The notes under the pieces are model-generated. The model was given only the letters and a program-made list of their open reading frames with translations, made no database searches and was not told the DNA's origin. From positions 1 through 64,000 of the forward strand of contig NZ_FORY01000017.1 in assembly GCF_900114135.1 (NCBI RefSeq): a DNA stretch of 64,000 bases, read 5' to 3'. Origin of the DNA: Celeribacter halophilus (GTDB taxonomy: Bacteria > Pseudomonadota > Alphaproteobacteria > Rhodobacterales > Rhodobacteraceae). Each line of letters opens with the position of its first letter. Positions within the stretch are counted from its first letter, which is position 1. A program made the position numbers and the translations under genes. Shown piece by piece: positions 1-7,457 of the stretch.

Positions 1-343
1 AAAAGCTGAATTACATCCATAATCACTGGGACGGGTTGCAGACCTTCCTGACCGATGGGCGCGTCGAGATCGACAATAACCGCGTCGAAAACCTGATCCG
101 ACCGATCGCTCTCAGTCGCAAGAATGCGCTCTTCGCGGGTCACGACGAAGGCGGCATCGCCTGGGGCCGTGTCGCTTCTCTGATCGAGACCTGCAAGATT
201 AACGGCATAGAACCCTTTGCCTATCTCAAGGCCACCCTGACAGCGGTCGCCAATGGCCATCCGCAAAACAGCATAGACGATCTGCTGCCGTGGAACTTCA
301 AGCTGTCAAGCTAAGCTGCATGTGATGTCCTGCGAACGCTTAC
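1..343 (+). mobile_element. Right end of an IS66-family insertion sequence
   Basis: The element enters from the left edge and contains the C-terminal part of its transposase. About 29 bases after the stop codon the sequence reads CGCTTAC (337-343), the reverse complement of GTAAGCG, the usual start of IS66 terminal repeats. I place the right end at 343. IS66 elements normally duplicate 8 bp of target, so cactataa (344-351) would be the expected duplication; its partner lies outside the window. The boundary is inferred from the family pattern, not from a visible second copy. Confidence 0.7.
3..314 (+). CDS. IS66-family transposase (TnpC), C-terminal part
   Basis: This reading frame is open to the left edge, so only the last 103 codons are present. 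It shows the characteristic IS66 C-terminal blocks: the catalytic-region motif VEIDNNRVEN followed by RPIALSRKN, then a GRVASLIETCKINGIEP stretch and the C-terminal DLLPWNF. The catalytic glutamate of the DDE triad lies in the ENLIRP block. The preceding residues read in frame from base 3, so the TTG at 36 is not a start. The protein would catalyse transposition of the element whose right end lies at about 343. Whether the copy is intact upstream cannot be told. Confidence 0.9.
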   Translation, partial: KLNYIHNHWDGLQTFLTDGRVEIDNNRVENLIRPIALSRKNALFAGHDEGGIAWGRVASLIETCKINGIEPFAYLKATLTAVANGHPQNSIDDLLPWNFKLSS

Positions 344-390
344 CACTATAATGCAGGAAAAATTAAAACTGACATAGATGGTAAACGCAA

Positions 391-604
391 ATGTTGGGAG
401 TTAATGATTTTGTTAACCATTTAGAAATATCTGTCGCCGATAAACATCACAGATGAACGCATACGGGATTTGGTCATTACCTACGTCTCTTCACAACGCA
501 CATGTGAAGGTCTGGGTGATGAGCAAACAGATTTTCCGGATGCTCTATTTGTAGATGGATCTAAATATGACGACCGAGAAAAAATCTGTTCAAGTTATCG
601 CTGA
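391..604 (+). pseudogene. Possible frameshifted remnant of a small gene
   Basis: An ATG at 391 opens a 21-codon frame (starting MLGVNDFVNHLEISVADK) that stops at 456. A second frame, open from 425 to the stop at 602-604 with no ATG, continues with protein-like composition (ITDERIRDLVITYVSSQ, then a Gly/Asp-rich stretch). A single-base indel near 430-445 would join the two into a protein of about 70 residues that overlaps the next gene. I recognise no family. It sits between the IS66 end and the NeuB-like gene. It could be a decayed gene or chance; confidence is low. Confidence 0.25.
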
Positions 605-1490
605 AATTGGCTGCAATCACAAAGGTGAAATGAGTATCGCAAAAGAGCTCATTCGTGTTGCTGCACATGTCTGCAAAGCAGATATAGCGAAGTTTCAGAA
701 ACGGCATAACCGTGAACTGCTTTCGCCTGAACAATTTAATGCACCCCATCCTGTGCCGGAAAATTCCTATGGGGACACATATGGCGCTCATCGTGAATTT
801 CTTGAATTCGATAAGGATCAGCATCAAGAGCTTTTAGAAGAGTGCAAGATCAACGGCATAAAATACTCGACGTCCGTCTGGGATCTGACTTCGGCCAAAG
901 AAATTGCGCCGCTTAACCCGCCGTTGCTAAAAATTCCGTCGGCTACAAACCAGCATTATGAATTGCAGAATTATCTTTGCGAAAACTTCGGTGGAGAAAT
1001 CCACGTTTCTACCGGTATGTCCACCGGCAAGGAGATTGCAGACCTGATTAAATTCTATAGTGAACGAGGTCGTGCCGAGGATCTTGTCGTCTATAGCTGC
1101 ACCTCTGGCTATCCGGTTGCATTTGAAGATATTTGTCTGCTCGAAATTCGCAATCTGATGGAAAAATATGGCGCTCAGGTGAAAGGAATCGGATTCTCCG
1201 GACACCATCTTGGAATTGCGGCTGATGTAGCCGCTTTGGCGGTTGGGCGTGCGATGGAGGCTGAGGGTAAAGGCAAGTTCACGCATATTGAGCGGCACTT
1301 TACCCTTGACCGGACATGGAAAGGCACAGACCACGCGGCAAGTCTTGAGCCGGATGGGTTGCGTCGTCTTTGCCGCGATTTGAAGAATGTAGATATGGCT
1401 CTCGGTTATAAGTCTACGGAAATCCTACCTGTGGAGCAGGTTCAGCGTGACAAGCTGAAATGGGTTGACCGTGAACGTACTTTTGCGTGA
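555..1490 (+). CDS. NeuB-family (sialic acid synthase-like) protein lacking the SAF domain
   Basis: NeuB-family enzymes condense phosphoenolpyruvate with an N-acetylhexosamine to make nonulosonic acids such as sialic, legionaminic or pseudaminic acid. The 311-residue product has the family TIM-barrel signatures: EIGCNHKG at 17-24, KFQKR at 46-50, KIPSATN, STGMS, CTSGYP, and IERHFTLDR followed by GTDHAASLEP. Typical NeuB proteins have about 340-350 residues with a C-terminal SAF (antifreeze-like) domain; here the protein ends soon after the barrel, so that domain is missing. Some marine family members are short like this. No neuA, neuC or other sugar genes are adjacent. The start may be 555 or the in-frame ATG at 567; neither has a strong ribosome binding site. 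The region is AT-richer than the backbone, suggesting transfer. Confidence 0.8.
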   Translation: MDLNMTTEKKSVQVIAEIGCNHKGEMSIAKELIRVAAHVCKADIAKFQKRHNRELLSPEQFNAPHPVPENSYGDTYGAHREFLEFDKDQHQELLEECKINGIKYSTSVWDLTSAKEIAPLNPPLLKIPSATNQHYELQNYLCENFGGEIHVSTGMSTGKEIADLIKFYSERGRAEDLVVYSCTSGYPVAFEDICLLEIRNLMEKYGAQVKGIGFSGHHLGIAADVAALAVGRAMEAEGKGKFTHIERHFTLDRTWKGTDHAASLEPDGLRRLCRDLKNVDMALGYKSTEILPVEQVQRDKLKWVDRERTFA

Positions 1491-1517
1491 TGCATCGTTG
1501 CGAGCGCCAAAACTGTA

Positions 1518-1640
1518 TGTAATGGAGCATCCATTACACATATAGGCAGAGTTATTCTCTGCCTATAGTCAGTGGGATTGTTGGTTATTGTCTATTCATA
1601 CAACCCGCTTCAAGGCCACCTTTCGTATGTGGCCTTGAAG
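1518..1640. repeat. Three consecutive perfect inverted repeats
   Basis: Three hairpins follow one another: a 9-bp stem with 3-nt loop (1518-1526/1530-1538), an 11-bp stem with 5-nt loop (1541-1551/1557-1567) and a 12-bp stem with 9-nt loop (1608-1619/1629-1640). All stems are perfect. None is followed by a clear T-tract, although any of them could slow or end transcription from the NeuB-like gene on one side and accA on the other. The rest of 1491-1684 shows no gene. Confidence 0.75.
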
Positions 1641-1684
1641 AGCTCTTTCGTAGAATGAGCAGTGATTAACAGGGAAACGCTGAT

Positions 1685-2647
1685 TTAGGCAGCCAGCCCC
1701 TTGGAGCCAATTTCAAGAAACTTCTTGCGACGATCTTTGAGGATCGTTTCGGGTTTCTTCTTCTTGAGCGGCGTAAGCATTGCTTCAATGGCTTTGCCAA
1801 CAGCGGCGATTGTTGCTTCCCGGTCGCGCTGGGCACCACCGAGGGGTTCGGGGATGATCTGATCAATCACACCGAGTTTATGCAAGTCCTGTGCCGTCAG
1901 ACGCAGGGCTTCAGCCGCTTCACGCATCTTCTCCGCGTCTTTCCAAAGGATCGAGGCACAGCCTTCCGGCGAGATTACGGAGTAGACGGAATGTTCCAGC
2001 ATGGCGAGCTTGTTGGCGGAGGCAAAAGCCACAGCACCACCGGAGCCGCCCTCACCAATGATGACGGAAATCATCGGGACTTTGAGATTCAGGCATTTTT
2101 CGGTTGAACGCGCGATAGCTTCCGACTGGCCGCGCTCTTCTGCGCCCTTACCCGGATAGGCACCGGGAGTATCGACCAATGCAATTACCGGAAGGCCGAA
2201 ACGATCGGCAAGATCCATCAGGCGGATTGCTTTTCGGTAGCCCTCGGGGCGTGCCATGCCGAAATTGCGTTCGATTCGGGATTTGGTGTCATGACCTTTT
2301 TCCTGACCAATCACCACGACGGGTTGGTCATTGAAGCGGGCAAGTCCTCCCATCACGGCGTGATCATCGGCAAAATTCCGATCCCCTGCGAGCGGGGTGT
2401 ATTCGGTAAACAAGGCGTCAATGTAGTCCTTGCAATGCGGGCGCTCGGGATGGCGAGCAACCTGACATTTGCGCCAGGGCGTCAGACCTTTATACAGATC
2501 CTTGAGCAAATCAGCCGCTTTCTTGTCGAGTGCTGCGGCCTCTTTCTCGACATCCATCTCTTCATTGTTCCGCGCCAGAGCGCGCAGCTCTTCGGCTTTC
2601 CCCTCGATCTCAGCGAGCGGTTTTTCGAATTCGAGATAGTGAGTCAT
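1685..2647 (-). CDS. accA: Acetyl-CoA carboxylase carboxyltransferase subunit alpha
   Basis: AccA pairs with AccD to move the carboxyl group from carboxybiotin to acetyl-CoA, giving malonyl-CoA for fatty acid synthesis. The 320-residue protein has the N-terminal helical region ([11 protein letters not shown], then charged coiled-coil-like sequence) and the crotonase-like carboxyltransferase core: [40 protein letters not shown] and [16 protein letters not shown] chose the ATG at 2647 because GGAGG lies five to six bases before it and the length matches the family; a longer frame reaches 2704 without a site. It is a single gene on the minus strand, separated from mcl1 by two hairpins. Confidence 0.97.
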   Translation of the reverse strand: MTHYLEFEKPLAEIEGKAEELRALARNNEEMDVEKEAAALDKKAADLLKDLYKGLTPWRKCQVARHPERPHCKDYIDALFTEYTPLAGDRNFADDHAVMGGLARFNDQPVVVIGQEKGHDTKSRIERNFGMARPEGYRKAIRLMDLADRFGLPVIALVDTPGAYPGKGAEERGQSEAIARSTEKCLNLKVPMISVIIGEGGSGGAVAFASANKLAMLEHSVYSVISPEGCASILWKDAEKMREAAEALRLTAQDLHKLGVIDQIIPEPLGGAQRDREATIAAVGKAIEAMLTPLKKKKPETILKDRRKKFLEIGSKGLAA

Positions 2648-2782
2648 GCGGACCTCCGAACCATACTTGATCCCGTATATGGCTATTTTCGTCCAAAGGT
2701 GCAACTCGGCAAGGCTCGTAAAGGCACAGGAATTGCTCCTTTGCCTTCTGTCATGTCCTCAGGATCTGTCTGTGGTGGAAGA

Positions 2783-2845
2783 GCGCCCCGAAACATAAGC
2801 CTCGGGGCGCGGTTCCCTCAACAGTCGGGCCTCCCCTCCCGACTG
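2783..2845 (-). terminator. Two adjacent hairpins between mcl1 and accA
   Basis: Directly downstream of mcl1 on the minus strand there is an 8-bp stem (2822-2829/2838-2845), then a 9-bp GC-rich stem (2783-2791/2802-2810). Neither has a good U-tract, so they may be weak terminators or 3'-end stabilisers rather than classical intrinsic terminators. Confidence 0.5.
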
Positions 2846-2853
2846 GAGGAATA

Positions 2854-3813
2854 TCAACTGTTCGCGATCAGCTCGGCTTGCGCCACAATCACTTCAGCTT
2901 GCTTGATTGACGCTATATCGACAAGGCGCCCTTTGTAAACAGTTGCGCCTTCACCGTTGGCCTTGGCTTGTTCCATAGCGGCGAGAATCTCGCGGGCTTC
3001 AGCGACCGCTTCATCGGACGGGGTGAAGACTTCATTGGCCAGCGCGATCTGTTTCGGGTGAATCGCCCATTTCCCAACCATGCCAAGCGTCGCGGACCGG
3101 CGCGCCTGTGCGCGATAGCCTTCGTCATCAGAGAAATCACCAAAAGGACCATCCACGGGCAAGACGCCATGAGTGCGGCAGGCGGCGACAATGGCGGTCT
3201 GGGCCCAGTGCCACGGGTCGGAATAATGCCGCGTGTCACCGTGGAGCATATAGTAATTCTCCTGAGTGCCGCCGATGCCGGTGGTTTGCATCCCCATTGA
3301 GGCCGCGAAATCGGCCGCCCCAAGGCTCATGGCAACGAGACGTGGAGAGCTTTTTGCAATCTCCTCGACATGAGCGATGCCGGCGGCCGATTCGATGATA
3401 ACTTCGAAGTTGATTTTCTTTTGGCGGCCTTTCGCAGCTTCGATTGCAGTTACAAGCGCATCGACCGCATAGACGTCTTCGGCGCAACCCACTTTCGGGA
3501 TCATGATCTGGTCCAGACGCTCACTGGCCTGCTCCAGAAGACCGACCACATCGCGATACCAGTAAGGCGTGTCGAGAGAGTTGATGCGCACGGCGAGGGT
3601 CTTTTTCCCCCAGTCAATCGTGTTGATTGCCTCGATAATATTGGCGCGGGCCACATCTTTGTCAGAGGGTGCCACGGAATCTTCCAGATCAAGGTTGATC
3701 ACATCCGCCGCTGATGCTGCCATTTTCGGAAAGAGTTTCGTGTTCGAGCCAGGGCCAAAAAGCTGGCAACGGTTCGGGCGATCCACGGGGGCGGGCTGTA
3801 GACGGAAGGACAT
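2854..3813 (-). CDS. mcl1: L-malyl-CoA / beta-methylmalyl-CoA lyase
   Basis: This HpcH/HpaI-family aldolase cleaves L-malyl-CoA to acetyl-CoA and glyoxylate, and beta-methylmalyl-CoA to propionyl-CoA and glyoxylate; it is a key enzyme of the ethylmalonyl-CoA pathway of acetate assimilation in Rhodobacteraceae. The 319-residue sequence closely follows Rhodobacter Mcl1 as I recall it: opening with MSFRLQPAP, LFGPGS at 18-23, NLDLEDSVAP at 40-49, and Mg2+ ligands Glu141 (in EVIIES) and Asp168 (in SLGAAD). The start at 3813 has a GAGGAG ribosome site; the open frame extends upstream to 3921 without support. It is divergent from dgcN, sharing a promoter region of about 280 bp. Confidence 0.95.
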   Translation of the reverse strand: MSFRLQPAPVDRPNRCQLFGPGSNTKLFPKMAASAADVINLDLEDSVAPSDKDVARANIIEAINTIDWGKKTLAVRINSLDTPYWYRDVVGLLEQASERLDQIMIPKVGCAEDVYAVDALVTAIEAAKGRQKKINFEVIIESAAGIAHVEEIAKSSPRLVAMSLGAADFAASMGMQTTGIGGTQENYYMLHGDTRHYSDPWHWAQTAIVAACRTHGVLPVDGPFGDFSDDEGYRAQARRSATLGMVGKWAIHPKQIALANEVFTPSDEAVAEAREILAAMEQAKANGEGATVYKGRLVDIASIKQAEVIVAQAELIANS

Positions 3814-3992
3814 TGGCGCTCCTCTCGGCAATGATGTTTCCAAAATATATCCAGCATTGTTATTATCTTGCGCTGAGTGTGGCAAGGAGGATTTTGCGCC
3901 TGCGGCATTTCCCGTTTTCAAAAAGAAATTGGAGTTTTCAAACTGCTTGTTTCGTAATCAGGTTAATTTTTCTCCCGATTTTTTAGTCTAAT

Positions 3993-4009
3993 TTGGGACA
4001 ATCTCCCAA
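3993..4009. promoter_or_regulatory. Candidate operator palindrome upstream of dgcN
   Basis: TTGGGA-N5-TCCCAA is a perfect 6-bp inverted repeat about 90 bases before the dgcN start, in the AT-rich divergent mcl1-dgcN interval. It looks like a dimeric regulator site. No regulator gene is adjacent, so the binding protein is unknown. Confidence 0.35.
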
Positions 4010-4095
4010 TACGTCAGAGTTTCTAACGTAATTTCAGAAGCACCTTGCAACGAATCTCGGCCACTGTGAATCAAACGCAACCGGAGTGCTGCACC

Positions 4096-5097
4096 ATGAT
4101 TGAAACACCGTATCTTCTTTTCCTCGGCGACGCCCCTGACCAACTGGCTGCGAAAGTGGCCCAAGGGATCAAGGACTGGCGCCCAGAATATGCTCTCGGC
4201 CAATTCCGTATGGAAGGCTGTAAGGCCGACATGAAACTGCCCGATATGGACCTCAAAGCGGCAAAGGCCGCAGGTGCCAAGACCTTGGTCATTGGTGTGG
4301 CAAACCGTGGTGGCGTGATTAGTCCGGCGTGGAAAAGAGTGCTGATCGACGCGCTTGAAGAAGGTTTCGACATTGCCTCCGGCCTGCACAACCTCTTGCG
4401 TGAGGAAGAAGACCTTGTGGCGGTTGCCAAGACCTTTGGCCGGACGCTGCATGATGTGCGTATTCCTTCGGTGAAATACCCGATTGCAAATGGTGTGAAG
4501 CGCACAGGCAAACGCTGTCTCGCGGTCGGCACGGATTGCTCTGTGGGTAAAATGTATACGGCTTTGGCGCTCGACAAGTCCATGCGTGAAAAAGGCATGA
4601 AATCTACCTTCCGTGCGACCGGCCAGACAGGGATTCTGATTACTGGGGATGGCGTGCCGCTTGACGCAGTGATTGCGGACTTCATGGCGGGGTCTATTGA
4701 ATACCTTACGCCGGACAATGATGCGGATCACTGGGATCTGATCGAGGGGCAGGGCAGCTTGTTCCATGTGTCTTATTCTGGCGTGACTATGGCGCTGGTG
4801 CATGGGGGGCAACCGGATGCGTTGATCCTCTGCCACGAGCCGACTCGCGAACACATGCGCGGTCTTCCGGGGTTCAAACTCCCGACGCTTGAAGCGTTGC
4901 GTGACACGGCGCTGACACTGGCGAAAGTTGGTAATCCGGACTGTAAGGTGGTCGGGATTTCTGTGAACACCCAGCACATGTCCGAAGACGAGGCGTTGGC
5001 CTATCTCGCGAAAGTGGAAAAAGAGATGGGTCTGCCGACTGTTGATCCGTTCCGTCAGGGTGCAGACCGTCTGGCTGATGCCTTGGCAGAAGTTTAA
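4096..5097 (+). CDS. dgcN: D-glutamate N-acetyltransferase DgcN (DUF1611 family)
   Basis: DUF1611 proteins paired with an enolase-superfamily racemase have been described as DgcN, which acetylates D-glutamate in a marine D-glutamate catabolic pathway. The 333-residue protein has the DUF1611 layout: an N-terminal Rossmann-like half (LLFLGDAPDQLAAKVAQGI, VIGVANRGG) and a C-terminal P-loop NTPase-like half with GTDCSVGKM at 145-153, GQTGI at 176-180 and IEGQGSLFH at 216-224. The ATG at 4096 follows GGAG at a spacing of nine; the frame is open from 4045. dgcA begins 63 bases after its stop and dat follows, fitting one operon. Function is assigned by family and neighbourhood. Confidence 0.85.
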   Translation: MIETPYLLFLGDAPDQLAAKVAQGIKDWRPEYALGQFRMEGCKADMKLPDMDLKAAKAAGAKTLVIGVANRGGVISPAWKRVLIDALEEGFDIASGLHNLLREEEDLVAVAKTFGRTLHDVRIPSVKYPIANGVKRTGKRCLAVGTDCSVGKMYTALALDKSMREKGMKSTFRATGQTGILITGDGVPLDAVIADFMAGSIEYLTPDNDADHWDLIEGQGSLFHVSYSGVTMALVHGGQPDALILCHEPTREHMRGLPGFKLPTLEALRDTALTLAKVGNPDCKVVGISVNTQHMSEDEALAYLAKVEKEMGLPTVDPFRQGADRLADALAEV

Positions 5098-5160
5098 GGA
5101 TAAAAGGAGGTGTCTTCGGACGCCTCTTCACACTGTTCTGCTCCCATTCAGGAAGATCAC

Positions 5161-6129
5161 ATGCCCAAGTTGACCGTCACCGCTGAAAGTTTTCGTCTCG
5201 CCGAAGTGTTTACCATTTCGCGTGGATCACGCACCGAGGCCAAAGTGATCACAGTGCGGGCAACTGAGGGCGAACAACGTGGCTGGGGCGAATGCGTGCC
5301 CTATGCGCGCTATGGCGAAAGCCTTGAAAGCGTGGCCGCCGAGATCGAAGGGTTGCCGGAGGACATCACCCGCGCAACACTGCAAGAGGCGCTTTCTCCG
5401 GGGGCCGCCCGGAACGCGGTGGATTGTGCGCTTTGGGATTTGGCAGCCTCGAAAGCTGGCAAACGGGTTTGGGACTTGTTGGGCCTTCCGGCTCCGGTTC
5501 CGATGATTACGGCTTATACCTTGTCGCTTGCTTCCCCCGAAGAGATGGAAAAATCGGCGGCGAAACATGCACATCGCCCGTTGCTCAAGATCAAATTGGG
5601 TACGGCGGATGACATGGGGCGACTGGAGGCCGTGCGTCGCGGTGCGCCGAAATCAAAGATTATCGTTGATGCGAACGAGGGTTGGTCCGCCGAGGTCTAT
5701 GCAGACCTCGCGCCGCATCTGGTGCGGCTTGGCGTGCAACTTGTGGAGCAACCCTTGCCTGCGGGGCAGGACGATATGTTGGCGGAGATTGAGAGACCCC
5801 TTCCGGTCTGTGCCGATGAGTCCTGTCATGACCGCAAGAGCCTCCCTGATTTGAAGGGCAAATATGATGTGATCAACATCAAGCTCGACAAAACGGGGGG
5901 GCTTACGGAGGCGCTGGAACTGCGCAAGGCGGCGCTAGCCGAGGGCTATGACATCATGGTTGGCTGCATGGTCGGCACCTCTTTGGCGATGGCGCCGGCC
6001 ACAATCGTCGCGCAAGGGGCGCGTGTTGTGGACCTTGACGGTCCTTTGCTTTTGGCAGAAGACCGTCCCGAACCTTTGCAATTTGATGCGGAAGGCGTTC
6101 ACCCGCCTGTCCGTGCGCTTTGGGGCTAA
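5161..6129 (+). CDS. dgcA: N-acetyl-D-glutamate racemase DgcA (enolase superfamily)
   Basis: DgcA is the partner of DgcN and is described as converting N-acetyl-D-glutamate to the L form. Older annotations call this family dipeptide (L-Ala-D/L-Glu) epimerase, and that remains the alternative. The 322-residue protein shows the enolase-superfamily racemase pattern: catalytic lysines at 143 and 145 (LLKIKLG), metal ligands Asp170 (IIVDAN), Glu196 (VEQPLP) and Asp219 (CADES), and the second catalytic lysine at 241 (INIKLDKTGG). The ATG at 5161 has AGGAAG upstream. It lies between dgcN and the class IV aminotransferase gene, consistent with a D-glutamate/D-amino acid operon. Confidence 0.87.
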   Translation: MPKLTVTAESFRLAEVFTISRGSRTEAKVITVRATEGEQRGWGECVPYARYGESLESVAAEIEGLPEDITRATLQEALSPGAARNAVDCALWDLAASKAGKRVWDLLGLPAPVPMITAYTLSLASPEEMEKSAAKHAHRPLLKIKLGTADDMGRLEAVRRGAPKSKIIVDANEGWSAEVYADLAPHLVRLGVQLVEQPLPAGQDDMLAEIERPLPVCADESCHDRKSLPDLKGKYDVINIKLDKTGGLTEALELRKAALAEGYDIMVGCMVGTSLAMAPATIVAQGARVVDLDGPLLLAEDRPEPLQFDAEGVHPPVRALWG

Positions 6130-6148
6130 CTCATTCAAGGAGAAAGAC

Positions 6149-7009
6149 ATGACCCGCACCGTTTATGTGAACGGCGAATACCTGCCGGAAACCGAGGCTA
6201 AAGTATCCATTTTTGATCGCGGGTTCCTGATGGCGGACGCGGTCTATGAGGTGACCTCTGTAATCGGCGGCAAGCTGATTGATTTCGCAGGGCACAAAGC
6301 CCGTCTGGAACGCTCCTTGTCCGAGCTTGAAATGGTTTCCCCCGTCACGATGGATGAGCTGCTTGCGATCCATCGTGAATTGATTGCGAAAAATGATCTC
6401 GACGAAGGCGGTATCTACCTTCAGATCACACGCGGCGCGGGTACGGATCGCGATTTTGTCTGGCCTGATCCGGAAGAAGTCTCTGGGGGTATCGTGCTCT
6501 TCACCTTCGCCAAGCCGCTTTTGAATTCCAAAGTCATGGATGAGGGGATCAAGGTCATCTCTGTCGAGGATCTGCGCTGGGCGCGCCGCGACATCAAGAC
6601 CACCCAGCTGCTCTACCCGTCGATGGCAAAAATGAAGGCGAAAAAAGCCGGTTGTTCCGATGCGTGGCTGGTGAAAGACGGTTTTGTCACCGAAGGCTAT
6701 GCAAACAACGCCTATATCGTCAAAGACGGCACGATCATCACCCGCCAGCTGTCCACTGACATTCTGCACGGCATCACCCGCGCAGCGATTTTGCGCTTTG
6801 CCAAAGAAGCGCAGATCAAGATCGAAGAGCGCCCCTTCACAATTGCTGAAGCGCAAGCTGCGGATGAGGCTTTTGTGACCTCTGCAACCGGCTTTTCCCA
6901 GCCGGTGATCGAAATTGACGGAGCGACTGTGGCGGATGGCAAGCCGGGTCCGATCGCCAAGCGCCTGCGTGAAATTTACGTTGAAGAGATGCTGAAAACT
7001 GCGATCTGA
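6149..7009 (+). CDS. dat: D-amino acid aminotransferase (class IV, PLP-dependent)
   Basis: The 286-residue protein is a fold-type IV aminotransferase. It starts with MTRTVYVNGEYLPETEAKVSI, has FDRGFLMADAVYEV, and the PLP lysine at 150 in RRDIKTTQLL; the later GYANNAYIV and SATGFSQPV blocks are typical of D-amino acid transaminases. It would exchange amino groups between D-amino acids such as D-alanine and 2-oxoglutarate, producing D-glutamate, which dgcN and dgcA could then channel to L-glutamate. AAGGAG precedes the ATG at 6149, 19 bases after dgcA. The branched-chain aminotransferase (IlvE) subfamily is less likely. A strong terminator follows. Confidence 0.88.
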   Translation: MTRTVYVNGEYLPETEAKVSIFDRGFLMADAVYEVTSVIGGKLIDFAGHKARLERSLSELEMVSPVTMDELLAIHRELIAKNDLDEGGIYLQITRGAGTDRDFVWPDPEEVSGGIVLFTFAKPLLNSKVMDEGIKVISVEDLRWARRDIKTTQLLYPSMAKMKAKKAGCSDAWLVKDGFVTEGYANNAYIVKDGTIITRQLSTDILHGITRAAILRFAKEAQIKIEERPFTIAEAQAADEAFVTSATGFSQPVIEIDGATVADGKPGPIAKRLREIYVEEMLKTAI

Positions 7010-7032
7010 TGGATGCAGATATTAATGCAAAG

Positions 7033-7060
7033 AGGCCCGCCTGTTTGGCGGGCCTTTTTC
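7033..7060. terminator. Intrinsic terminator after dat
   Basis: A perfect 9-bp GC-rich stem (7033-7041/7047-7055) with a 5-nt loop and a T-run ends the dgcN-dgcA-dat operon. On the other strand it may also close the minus-strand operon that ends at 7068. Confidence 0.9.
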
Positions 7061-7067
7061 GTTGCGT

Positions 7068-7457
7068 TCAGAGGTTTGCTGAGTGACAGCCCGCCTCATC
7101 AAGCGCCTCTGAGGGACGCCGTTTTTGCAACGCTACAATGTCTTCGAAATCGGCGCAGATTTTGAAAGAGGTCTCGTCGACCTTGAAATAGCGATACCCT
7201 TCGGTGCGCAACAGGGCATCCTCGGCGAGTTTGTCCGGACATGTATCGGTTACGGTCAGCATATCTGGCAGTGTGTTCCCGTTTTCTCGCGCAAGACATT
7301 GGGTGTGCCAGATAAGCCCACGCAATTCCGAGAGGCGTTGATTATCGCGCTTTTCGATCCGCGCGGCGTTCGGTCCGCCAACCGAGGCAATCCCCGCAAC
7401 CACCGCGCCCAATGCCAGTACGGTTAGCGCGATTTGCGGCCAGTTTTCAGAGGTCAT
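7068..7457 (-). CDS. Small single-pass membrane protein, function unknown
   Basis: The 129-residue product has one N-terminal hydrophobic segment (about 8-26, IALTVLALGAVVAGIASV) and a hydrophilic remainder with four cysteines (CLAREN, TCPDK, ICADF, AGCHS), which suggests a membrane-anchored or exported domain with disulfides. I recognise no family. It is the last gene of the minus-strand operon from 9523, and its start overlaps the stop of the DUF5671 gene by 11 bases, implying translational coupling. Confidence 0.7.
   Translation of the reverse strand: MTSENWPQIALTVLALGAVVAGIASVGGPNAARIEKRDNQRLSELRGLIWHTQCLARENGNTLPDMLTVTDTCPDKLAEDALLRTEGYRYFKVDETSFKICADFEDIVALQKRRPSEALDEAGCHSANL

Noticed and set aside
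401-417. Full CtrA site TTAA-N7-TTAAC
   Set aside because: The spacing is eight bases, not seven; only the TTAACCAT half-site was kept, at low weight.
453-554. 34-codon ATG frame directly before the NeuB-like gene
   Set aside because: No ribosome site; the other frame in the same stretch looks more protein-like.
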